Below the pieces are notes generated by a model. It was not told where the DNA came from, made no database searches, and saw only the letters and a program-made list of their open reading frames with translations. Positions 1 to 6,902 of a stretch of DNA of 12,316 nt are shown here, in pieces; positions within the stretch are counted from its first letter, which is position 1, and each line of letters begins with the position of its first letter. The DNA lies in contig JAJBVW010000049.1 of the NCBI GenBank assembly GCA_020866945.1, positions 1-12,316 on the forward strand, read 5' to 3'. A program made the translations under genes and the position numbers. Origin of the DNA: Oscillospiraceae bacterium (GTDB lineage Bacteria; Bacillota; Clostridia; Oscillospirales; Oscillospiraceae).

Positions 1-24
1 CAATATAACAGGAGGAAATCCACC

Positions 25-879
25 ATGATCAAGAAAGTTGCTATCCTGGGCCAAGGCTCCATGGGTTCCAGCATCACCCAGCACGCCGCCGCCTGCGGCT
101 ATGACGTCATTCTCTGGGGCCGCAACGGCGAGAAGGTCGCCGCTGCCGTCGCCAAAATCGGCGCCGCCTATGACAAGCAGGTCGGCAAGGGCAAGATGGA
201 GGCTGACGCCGCCGAGACCGCCAAGGGCCACATCACCGGCACCAGCAACTTCGAGGACATCGCCGACGCCGACATCGTCATCGAGGCCATTTCCGAGGAT
301 CCCGCGCTGAAGAAGGACTACTTCAAGAAGATGGTCGCCACCTGCAAGGCCGACGCTATTCTGGCCACCAACACCAGCTCCATCTCTATCACCGAGATCG
401 CTACCGCTGTTGACTGCCCCGAGCGCGTCATCGGTATGCACTTCTTCAACCCCGTCCCCCTGATGAAGCTGGTCGAGATCATCCTGGGCGAGAAGACCGC
501 CGAGGCTACCTACGCCGCCGTCAAGGAGTTCTGCGACGGCCTGAACAAGATCTCCGTCAAGGTTAAGGACGCCCCTGGCTTCATCGTCAACCGTGTGCTG
601 TTCGCCTACTTCCTGGAGTGCATCCACATCTATGAGGACGGCATCGCCTCCAAGGAGGACATCGACAACGCCATTAAGTACGGCCTGAACCACCCCGTGC
701 CTCCCTTCCAGATGATGGATATGGGCGGCCTGGACACCTTCCCCCACGTCTGCGAGTCCCTCCAGACCCTGGACAGCAAGGGCGCTGCCGAGCGTTTCGA
801 GTGCCCGGAGAGCATGAAGGAGCTGCACGCCGCCGGCAAGTTTGGCCGCAAGTCCGGCGAGGGCTGGTACAAGTATTAA
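25..879 (+). CDS. hbd: 3-hydroxybutyryl-CoA dehydrogenase
   Basis: This cytoplasmic enzyme reduces acetoacetyl-CoA to 3-hydroxybutyryl-CoA in butyrate formation, or runs the reverse step in beta-oxidation. The 284-residue length is normal for the short single-subunit clostridial form. The Rossmann nucleotide site GQGSMG is at residues 9-14. The catalytic residues match the family spacing: Ser118 in NTSS, His139 in GMHFFNP, Glu151 and Asn189 in DAPGFIVNR. The C-terminal signature GRKSGEGWYKY closes the dimerisation domain. The segment NHPVPPFQMMDMGGLDT (from about residue 212) differs from the usual NHPMGPL type and may be a lineage variant. An AGGAGG ribosome binding site (10-15) lies 9 bases before the ATG. 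Codon use is strongly biased to C-ending codons, as in highly expressed genes. A thiolase gene follows. The start of its operon lies outside the window. Confidence 0.95.
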   Translation: MIKKVAILGQGSMGSSITQHAAACGYDVILWGRNGEKVAAAVAKIGAAYDKQVGKGKMEADAAETAKGHITGTSNFEDIADADIVIEAISEDPALKKDYFKKMVATCKADAILATNTSSISITEIATAVDCPERVIGMHFFNPVPLMKLVEIILGEKTAEATYAAVKEFCDGLNKISVKVKDAPGFIVNRVLFAYFLECIHIYEDGIASKEDIDNAIKYGLNHPVPPFQMMDMGGLDTFPHVCESLQTLDSKGAAERFECPESMKELHAAGKFGRKSGEGWYKY

Positions 880-940
880 TTCCACCGGCGCCTTATAGAC
901 GCGGGGGCTTTGGGCGTTTCTACGATTGATGTGAAACGGC

Positions 941-969
941 TTGACTTTCGCGCCTGTTTAGGGTAAATT
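941..969 (+). promoter_or_regulatory. Predicted sigma-A promoter for the thiolase gene
   Basis: TTGACT (941-946) and TAAATT (964-969) are separated by 17 bases, in an AT-richer part of the 143-base gap between hbd and the thiolase gene. It implies that the thiolase gene can be transcribed on its own as well as, possibly, by readthrough from hbd. No T-tailed terminator is visible between the two genes. The -10 box matches consensus at 4 of 6 positions, so this is a prediction only. Confidence 0.6.
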
Positions 970-1022
970 ATTAGTATATTCCCAATATTGAAATTATACA
1001 ATACGGAAAGGATCTGATTCCA

Positions 1023-2249
<1,227 letters not shown>

Positions 2250-2295
2250 TGCTGACGCAGTAAGCAATACTGAGTCCATTATCGCATTAAAATCA

Positions 2296-2328
2296 AATTG
2301 CCCGTCCCATCTGGGGCGGGCAATTTTT
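2296..2328 (+). terminator. Rho-independent terminator after the thiolase gene
   Basis: The arms at 2296-2308 and 2313-2325 form a 13-base-pair stem with one G-U pair around the loop ATCT. It ends in a run of five T (2324-2328). It separates the butyrate genes from the folate transport operon, whose promoter begins 20 bases later. Confidence 0.93.
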
Positions 2329-2348
2329 ATGCACGGTACAACAGGCGG

Positions 2349-2377
2349 TTGCAATTTTCTCGGTGATATGGTATTAT
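2349..2377 (+). promoter_or_regulatory. Predicted sigma-A promoter of the folT-ruvX-DUF1015 operon
   Basis: TTGCAA (2349-2354) and TATTAT (2372-2377) are separated by 17 bases. Transcription would begin near 2384, which coincides with the 5' edge of the riboswitch. The position directly after a terminator and directly before a structured leader supports it. Confidence 0.75.
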
Positions 2378-2383
2378 CTCCCT

Positions 2384-2485
2384 ATCACAGAGTAGGGCCG
2401 GGCGCGTGAAGTGCCGGGGGAATGGGAAGTTGACCCCCGGACGAATGGCGTTTGCCAGCGGTGTCCGACCCGCATCCGCTGGAGG
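2384..2485 (+). promoter_or_regulatory. Tetrahydrofolate (THF-I, folT-type) riboswitch
   Basis: The leader carries the conserved blocks of the THF riboswitch in the right order: AGAGTAG (2389-2395), GCGTGAAGTG (2404-2413), a P3 stem CCGGGGG/CCCCCGG (2414-2420 with 2434-2440), the internal loop AATGGGAAGTTGA, ACGAA (2441-2445), a small TGGC/GCCA hairpin (2446-2457), GCGGTG (2458-2463), and the 3' block GCATCCGCT (2472-2480). P2 pairs 2395-2401 with 2465-2471, with one mismatch. The 3' strand of P1 runs straight into the GGAGG ribosome binding site (2481-2485), and no T-tailed terminator follows. Control is therefore probably at translation start: bound THF would stabilise P1 and hide part of the binding site. 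The gene behind it is a folate-type transporter component, as known for this class. Confidence 0.93.
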
Positions 2486-2493
2486 TATTACAA

Positions 2494-3018
2494 ATGAATA
2501 AAAGCGCAAAACGCCTTGTGACCGATGGACTGTGCGCCGCGCTGTATGTGGTGCTGGCCGCCTATCTGAGCCTGAATCTTGGGCCAATCAAGCTGTCTTT
2601 AGACGGGCTGCCCATCCTTCTGGGCGCCATGCTTTTTGGCCCGGCAGATGGACTGATTATCGGCCTGGTGGGGAATTTTCTGAGCCAACTTCTTGGCCCC
2701 TATGGGATCTCCGCCACCACAATACTGTGGATGCTGCCTCCCGCACTTCTGGGACTGCTCACCGGGCTTTATGCAAAGCGCCATGGCCTGGATCAGAACG
2801 CCAGGCGGCTTTTTTTGCCCCTGCTGCTGTTTCTCTTGGCGGACACCACTCTGACCACCGGCGTCATGTGGGTGGACTGCCAGGTGTATCACTATGCCTT
2901 CGCCACCTACACCCCTTATATCATCTGGCGCTACGTGGCGGATGTTATTAAGGCGGTCGTACACGCTCTGCTGCTGCCGCCAGTCGTCAGGGCGCTGGGA
3001 AAGGAACAAAAAACGTGA
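2494..3018 (+). CDS. folT: Folate ECF transporter S component FolT
   Basis: This is the substrate-binding membrane subunit of an energy-coupling-factor importer, probably for folates; the shared EcfA/A'/T module is not in the window. The 174 residues contain about six hydrophobic segments. The stretch at residues 30-66 (GPIKLSLDGLP, then GAMLFGPADG) follows the pattern of S components: a short loop, then a re-entering helix and a gate region. An upstream TTG in the same frame (2452) lies inside the riboswitch. The ATG at 2494, with GGAGG 8 bases before it, is the better start. Identification as FolT and not another S component rests mainly on the THF riboswitch directly upstream. Its stop overlaps the ruvX start, so the two are probably translationally coupled. 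Confidence 0.9.
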   Translation: MNKSAKRLVTDGLCAALYVVLAAYLSLNLGPIKLSLDGLPILLGAMLFGPADGLIIGLVGNFLSQLLGPYGISATTILWMLPPALLGLLTGLYAKRHGLDQNARRLFLPLLLFLLADTTLTTGVMWVDCQVYHYAFATYTPYIIWRYVADVIKAVVHALLLPPVVRALGKEQKT

Positions 3019-3419
3019 GAGTAATGGCTATCGACTACGGGGACGCGCGGACGGGCATCGCCATATCCGACCTTATGGGTCTGCTTGCCGGGGAAACCTT
3101 CGTCATCCAGCAGTGGGACGCTGAAGCCCTGGCAGAGACAATCCTGGCGGAGGCCAGGGCCAGAGAGGTAGGCACGCTGGTGCTGGGCCTGCCGAAAAAT
3201 ATGGACGGCACGGAGGGCCCCCGCGCCGAAAAGGCTCGAGCCTTCGGGGCCATGCTGGCCAAAGGCGGCATCCCCCTGGTATTCTGGGACGAGCGGCGCA
3301 CCACTGTGGACGCACACCGCATCCTCCACGCCAACGGCAAGCGGGAGAAAAAACATAAGGCCACCGTGGACGCCGTGGCCGCCGCGCTGATTTTAGAAGC
3401 GTATTTAGGGAGTATATAG
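3015..3419 (+). CDS. ruvX: YqgF/RuvX family pre-16S rRNA nuclease (putative Holliday junction resolvase)
   Basis: This is a small RNase H-fold nuclease of the YqgF family, linked to 16S rRNA 5'-end maturation; the older name is putative Holliday junction resolvase. The 134 residues are a normal length. Expected acidic residues are present: Asp7 in AIDYGDARTGIAISD, Glu93 in WDERRTT, and Asp119 in ATVDAVAAALILEAYL. The motif VLGLPKNMDGTEGPRA starts near residue 56. The GTG start at 3015 is chosen over the ATG at 3024 because AAGGA (3001-3005) lies 9 bases before the GTG and the family normally has about six residues before the DYG motif. The GTGA at 3015-3018 overlaps the folT stop. Placement in a THF-controlled operon is probably incidental housekeeping clustering. 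Confidence 0.92.
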   Translation: MRVMAIDYGDARTGIAISDLMGLLAGETFVIQQWDAEALAETILAEARAREVGTLVLGLPKNMDGTEGPRAEKARAFGAMLAKGGIPLVFWDERRTTVDAHRILHANGKREKKHKATVDAVAAALILEAYLGSI

Positions 3420-3423
3420 AGCT

Positions 3424-4539
3424 ATGAAAGATATTTTCACCCCGGCAGACATTTTGCTGCCCGAAGCAGGAACAGACATGACAAAATGGGCGGCGGTCGC
3501 CTGCGACCAGTTCTCCGCACAGCCGGAATACTGGGAGGAAATGAGCGCCTATGTGGGCGAGGCTCCCTCTGCCCTGCGGCTAATGCTGCCGGAGGCCTAT
3601 CTCCACGCGCCGGATGTGGAGGAGCGGAAGCAGGCCCTGTGCCGGAATATGGAAAATTACCTGGCCAGGAATGTATTCCAGGCAATCCAGGATTCCTACA
3701 TCCTGGTGGAGCGAACGCTCCCCAATGGAAAGGTCAGAATGGGCCTGGTTGGAAAGCTCGACCTGGAGGCTTACGACTGGACGCCGGGGTCAAGCTCCCC
3801 CGTCCGCTCCACGGAGGCCACGGTGCCGGAACGTCTGCCCACGAGAGTGGAGCTGCGGCGGCGCACGGCGCTGGAAATGCCCCATATCGTGCTGTTCATG
3901 GACGACCGGGAGAACACGGTCTTTGACGCGGCAGAGCCGGGCCAGACGCTGTATGACTTCGACCTGTACGGCGAGGCGGGCCACATCCGGGGCAGACGCC
4001 TCACCGGGGCTTCGGCCCGGGCGGTGCAAAACGCCATCAACGCCCTGCCGGGAGAAATCATTTTCGCCATGGGCGACGGCAATCACAGCCTAGCTGCCGC
4101 CAAAAATTATTGGGAGGAGCTGAAGGCCGCCGGCGCGCCGATGAACCATCCCGGCCGGTATGCCCTGGCGGAGCTTGAAAATTTGCAGGACACGGCGGTA
4201 GAGTTCTTCCCCATCCATCGTGTGCTGTTCGGCACGGACGCAGGCAGCTTCGTGCGGGAGCTGTCCGGATTGGACACCGGCCTGCTGGTGGCGGAAGCGG
4301 ATGATTTTTGCGCCGCCTATATCCGGGATCACGGCGGACGAGTGGACTACATCCACGGCGAGTCGGAGGCCCGCACCATGGCCCAGACACCCGGCTGCGC
4401 CGCCATCCTCCTCCCCGCCCTGAACAAGGGCGAGCTGTTCAGCCATATCGCCCAATACGGAAACTACCCCAAAAAGAGCTTTTCCGTCGGACACAGCCTA
4501 GACAAGCGCTGGTACCTCGAGTGCCGCTCTCTGCGGTAA
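3424..4539 (+). CDS. DUF1015 family protein
   Basis: A soluble 371-residue protein of the DUF1015 family, whose biochemical role I cannot state. Family marks are the N-terminal DMTKWAAVACDQFSAQPEYW region (residues 18-37), the TEATVPERLPTRVELRRRTA block (130-149) and the central GDGNHSLAAAK motif (217-227), the clostridial form of the DGxH signature that dominates this family. There is no signal peptide or membrane segment. The gene starts 4 bases after the ruvX stop, with AGGGAG (3407-3412) 11 bases before the ATG, so it is the third gene of the folT operon. Base composition is like that of its neighbours. I see no clear terminator after it. Confidence 0.87.
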   Translation: MKDIFTPADILLPEAGTDMTKWAAVACDQFSAQPEYWEEMSAYVGEAPSALRLMLPEAYLHAPDVEERKQALCRNMENYLARNVFQAIQDSYILVERTLPNGKVRMGLVGKLDLEAYDWTPGSSSPVRSTEATVPERLPTRVELRRRTALEMPHIVLFMDDRENTVFDAAEPGQTLYDFDLYGEAGHIRGRRLTGASARAVQNAINALPGEIIFAMGDGNHSLAAAKNYWEELKAAGAPMNHPGRYALAELENLQDTAVEFFPIHRVLFGTDAGSFVRELSGLDTGLLVAEADDFCAAYIRDHGGRVDYIHGESEARTMAQTPGCAAILLPALNKGELFSHIAQYGNYPKKSFSVGHSLDKRWYLECRSLR

Positions 4540-4579
4540 AGCACAGTCCGCATCAAAACAAACAGATCTTCCCATCAGA

Positions 4580-4786
4580 ATGTCCACAACCGACACAAGA
4601 GTCCCCCTTTTCTTTTGCATCGGCTGTGGACATCTATTTTCCTTCCTATTGGACGGCGACTCAGCTCTCCCAGGTGATGGCGGGGCTTTGTACGCCCAGT
4701 GGGACGAGGAGACGTTCCAGGGGTATTTGGAGCGGTCTCAGCTTCCCCACAGGCAGAAGCTCAAGCAAGTATCCCCCGCGGCATGA
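4580..4786 (+). pseudogene. Possible small gene or gene remnant
   Basis: A 68-codon frame with no recognised family. It has a CIGCGHLF pair of cysteines near residue 13, and a C-terminal half (ALYAQWDEETFQGYLERSQL) with a more protein-like composition than the rest. There is no Shine-Dalgarno sequence before the ATG. It ends in a TGA that overlaps the ATG of the next small frame. It could be a decayed gene split by a frameshift, or chance. Confidence 0.2.
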
Positions 4787-4875
4787 CCATGAAGCTGGCC
4801 CTGGCCGTCTCCCTGCTGGGCTTTGCTTTGGCGTTTCCCCCGACGGTCCGGATTTTTCGGAAAAAGGAATGTTGA
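4783..4875 (+). CDS. Possible 30-residue hydrophobic peptide
   Basis: A 30-codon frame starting at the ATG inside the ATGA overlap with the preceding small frame. It begins MTMKLALAVSLLGFALAF, one plausible membrane helix, and ends in a basic tail RIFRKKEC. It could be the membrane anchor of a protein whose soluble part is the frame before it, now separated by a shift, or a small coupled membrane peptide. No ribosome binding site of its own and no family was recognised. Confidence 0.18.
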   Translation: MTMKLALAVSLLGFALAFPPTVRIFRKKEC

Positions 4876-4959
4876 CATTCGCCCCCTCCCCGACAGCTGC
4901 CCCGGCATTTAAGCCGTAGATTACGGCAAACAGATAACCGCCAGCTGTGCCGGGCATAG

Positions 4960-6300
4960 TTACGCAAGAATCTCCTGCTTCACCTTTTTTCTATACAGAA
5001 GCCAGGCGGCGGCGCCGGTGATTGCTTCAGGCACCCAGAAGGCGTTCCACACGCCGACGGGACCGAACACGCGGCTGAGTATATAGGCCAGCGGCACGAT
5101 GACCACAAGATACCGCATCAGGGAAATGCCCAGGGACAGGCTCCCCCGGCCCAGGCCCTCCAGCACCCCCGTAAGCGTCACGGACAGGGAGGAGACCACA
5201 AAGCCGAGGCTGATAATGCGAAGGGCGGTCTTTCCCAAGGCCAGGGTCTCCTGGCTTTCGGTAAACAGACCAATCAGCGGCCCGGCGGCGGCCATGCAGA
5301 TCACCGTTCCCACGCCCATGACGGCGGCAGTCAAGGCCAGGGCCGTGCGCCAGGTCTGATGCACCCGGCCATACTCTCCGGCCCCATAGTTATAGCCCAC
5401 GATGGGCCGGATGCCCTGGACAATGCCGTTGGCGGTGAGATAGATGAAGGTTTGCAGCTTATAGTATATCCCCAGCACCAGCACATAGGCGGAGGAAAAG
5501 CCCGCCAGGATTCCGTTCAGGGCCGTAATCAGCAGAGACGGCAGCGCCATATTCAGCCCCGCCGGAATCCCCACAGCATAGAGCCTGCGGCAGAGGGAGC
5601 CATTCCACATCTCCCGCCGGAGCCGCACCCGCAGGGGCGCGGGCTTTGCGAGATACACGGCGATATACACCGCCAGCGGCGTTATCTGGCCGATGCCGGT
5701 AGCCCAGGCCGCACCCTTTATCCCCAGGGCGGGAATCGGCCCCAAGCCAAAAATCAGCACCGGGTCGAGAAGCACGTTCACCACGCAGCCGCTTATCATG
5801 CTGGCCATGGCCACGGTCATTTTCCCCTCCGCCTGAAACAGCTTCTCAAAGGTGATGCCCACGGTGATGGGGACAGAAAAGGCCACCACGATGGCGGCGT
5901 ACTCCGTGCCATAGGCCAGCACGGCGGCGTCCGAGGTGAAAAGCCCCAGGAACCAGGGAGCCAGAGCCTCGCACAGCAGAGTCAGAACCAACCCATGCGC
6001 CACGCTCAGGCTCACGCCCAGGGAGGCCGCGTCGCTGGCCCGTTCTGAATCTCCCGCTCCCAGATAATAGGCCGCCGACGTATTCAGCCCCACGCCAAAG
6101 CCCACCGCCACTGCGTTTATCAGGTTCTGGATGGGATACACCAGACTCAGCGCAGTCATGGCCTGCTCGCTGATTTTGGCCACGAAATAGCTGTCCACAA
6201 TATTATACAGCGCTGTCACCAGCATGGACGTGACCATTGGCAGCGACATAGAAACCACCAGCGGCAGCACCCGTCGCTCCTTCATAAACGTCTGCTCCAT
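4960..6300 (-). CDS. MATE family efflux transporter
   Basis: A membrane exporter of the multidrug and toxic compound extrusion family, driven by Na+ or H+ exchange in characterised members. The 446 residues form about twelve hydrophobic segments in two related halves. The first half has the typical LPMVTSMLVTALYNIVDSYF stretch (from about residue 20) and a GFGVGLNTSAAYYLGAGD loop. The second half has its counterpart, with VGIPAGLNMALPSLL and GIRPIVGYNYGAGEYGRV. The substrate cannot be read from sequence. A GTG at 6303 is in frame, but the ATG at 6300 is preferred because AGGGGAG (6309-6315) lies 8 bases before it. The leader contains a promoter, a palindrome, a possible leader frame and a strong terminator upstream of the binding site, so expression is probably induced by attenuation. 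The C-terminus ends in a basic KKVKQEILA tail. Confidence 0.93.
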   Translation of the reverse strand: MEQTFMKERRVLPLVVSMSLPMVTSMLVTALYNIVDSYFVAKISEQAMTALSLVYPIQNLINAVAVGFGVGLNTSAAYYLGAGDSERASDAASLGVSLSVAHGLVLTLLCEALAPWFLGLFTSDAAVLAYGTEYAAIVVAFSVPITVGITFEKLFQAEGKMTVAMASMISGCVVNVLLDPVLIFGLGPIPALGIKGAAWATGIGQITPLAVYIAVYLAKPAPLRVRLRREMWNGSLCRRLYAVGIPAGLNMALPSLLITALNGILAGFSSAYVLVLGIYYKLQTFIYLTANGIVQGIRPIVGYNYGAGEYGRVHQTWRTALALTAAVMGVGTVICMAAAGPLIGLFTESQETLALGKTALRIISLGFVVSSLSVTLTGVLEGLGRGSLSLGISLMRYLVVIVPLAYILSRVFGPVGVWNAFWVPEAITGAAAWLLYRKKVKQEILA

Positions 6301-6410
6301 CACATACTCTCCCCTAAGAAACGTCTAAAAAAATTCGCCCCACCCGCCCGCAGGCCGGTGTGACGAAAAATGGGCCGCAGCTCAGAAAAGTTCACCCATG
6401 AGTCGCTCAT
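6300..6410 (-). CDS. Possible leader peptide upstream of the MATE gene
   Basis: A 36-residue frame opens with ATG at 6410, just downstream of the predicted transcription start. It runs through the whole leader, including both arms and the T run of the terminator, and stops in a TGA that shares one base with the MATE ATG (TGATG). It begins MSDSWVNFSELRPIFRHTGL. A frame with this position would suit ribosome-controlled attenuation or coupled re-initiation at the MATE start. Against it, no Shine-Dalgarno sequence precedes the ATG, only about 5-7 bases of RNA would lie before it, and open frames of this length arise by chance in GC-rich DNA. Confidence 0.33.
   Translation of the reverse strand: MSDSWVNFSELRPIFRHTGLRAGGANFFRRFLGESM
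6327..6365 (-). terminator. Intrinsic terminator/attenuator in the MATE 5' leader
   Basis: Read on the - strand, arms 6365-6357 and 6344-6336 pair (CGTCACACC with GGTGGGGCG; one G-U pair, one mismatch). An inner GCC/GGC stem (6355-6353 with 6348-6346) continues them around the loop TGCG. AA and a run of seven T (6333-6327) follow. It ends only 11 bases before the MATE ribosome binding site, leaving no room for a promoter behind it, so MATE transcripts must read through it. It may also end readthrough from the upstream - strand operon. Upstream GGGTGA (6396-6391) can pair with TCACACC of the 5' arm and TGCGGCC (6379-6373) with GGCCTGC, which are candidate antiterminator pairings. Confidence 0.82.
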
Positions 6411-6411
6411 G
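6397..6411. repeat. Perfect 15-base palindrome CATGAGTCGCTCATG
   Basis: Six-base arms CATGAG and CTCATG around TCG lie about 4-20 bases downstream of the predicted MATE transcription start. It may be an operator for a repressor or a small hairpin at the 5' end of the transcript. It also covers the ATG of the possible leader frame. Confidence 0.5.
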
Positions 6412-6423
6412 TTTTGGAAACTC

Positions 6424-6452
6424 AGCATATCACGACAATGTGATTTTGTCAA
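6424..6452 (-). promoter_or_regulatory. Predicted sigma-A promoter of the MATE gene
   Basis: On the - strand a perfect TTGACA (6452-6447) and TATGCT (6429-6424) are separated by 17 bases. Transcription would start near 6416. A GACAA/TTGTC inverted repeat (6434-6438 and 6446-6450) overlaps the -35 box and could be part of an operator. Confidence 0.78.
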
Positions 6453-6488
6453 GGCTCCGGGAGACGCCATCTCCTGCCGCGGGCTGGG

Positions 6489-6902
6489 TCATTCTGTGTC
6501 CCTACGGGACAGAAGGCCCGCGAGATAGAGCGCGGCACCGGCGGCGGTAAGGGCGATGCCGGCTGTCCAATATACCCGCATGAGGCGGCTGGTCGTGCCA
6601 TATATTTCCAAAACGCCCTGGAAGACGCTGCCCACGGTCAGCGTAGCGATGCCGGAGTGATAGAGATTCAGCGGCAGCCGGGTGGGAACGGGGCAGGCGT
6701 CCAGCAGGGCCATGACGGAGAAGGGCAGTGCGCCCCCCAGCAGGGGGAAGGCGAAGGCGTAAATCATATACCAGGAATAGACGTCGTGGCTGAAATGCTC
6801 ATATACCGCCCCAAACACCATGCAGAACACGGCGGCCAGCAGATAGACGAAGGCAGTCCTTGCCGCCGTCAGGCGGGCGGACTCAGTAGCCGATATAAAC
6901 AA
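6489..6902 (-). CDS. Small four-helix membrane protein of unknown family
   Basis: A 137-residue protein that I do not recognise. Four hydrophobic segments are visible, at about residues 16-35, 45-65, 82-100 and 110-130, with polar loops containing FSHDVYSWYM and a short RRDTE tail. There is no signal-peptide cleavage site. The TTG start at 6902 lies 20 bases inside the end of the phosphodiester glycosidase gene, after a GAGGAG about 11 bases upstream. The first ATG in frame (residue 28) would cut into the first helix, so the upstream start is preferred. It is the last gene of the - strand string, and its overlap with the glycosidase gene implies coupled translation and perhaps a partner role. 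No T-tailed terminator immediately follows its stop. Confidence 0.65.
   Translation of the reverse strand: MFISATESARLTAARTAFVYLLAAVFCMVFGAVYEHFSHDVYSWYMIYAFAFPLLGGALPFSVMALLDACPVPTRLPLNLYHSGIATLTVGSVFQGVLEIYGTTSRLMRVYWTAGIALTAAGAALYLAGLLSRRDTE

Larger units (their letters stand above)
4540..4959. other. Gap between convergent genes, with no convincing gene
   Basis: This 420-base stretch separates the DUF1015 gene (+) from the MATE gene (-). It holds two weak small + strand frames that meet in an ATGA overlap at 4783-4786, a perfect 6-base-pair palindrome GCCGTA/TACGGC (4913-4927) with loop GAT, and two imperfect direct copies of CAGCTG-CCGGCAT type (4894-4908 and 4942-4957) flanking that palindrome. 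The palindrome has no long T run on either strand, so it is at best a weak terminator. Nothing else was recognised. Confidence 0.5.

Noticed and set aside
915..938. CGTTTC/GAAACG hairpin between hbd and the thiolase gene as a terminator
   Set aside because: It has only six base pairs with a 12-base loop and no T run after it, and it overlaps the approach to the predicted promoter.
2452..2493. Upstream TTG start extending folT by 14 codons
   Set aside because: It lies inside the riboswitch aptamer and has no suitable binding site. The ATG at 2494 has GGAGG at the right distance.
5359..6048. Long + strand frame opposite the MATE gene, and similar frames opposite the GT2 gene (8058-9002)
   Set aside because: Both are shadows of well-supported - strand genes, with no ribosome binding sites or recognisable domains.
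6458..6476. CGGGAGA/TCTCCTG hairpin after the small membrane protein gene as its terminator
   Set aside because: There is no T run on the - strand after the stem; the T-tailed terminator is further on, at 6365-6327.
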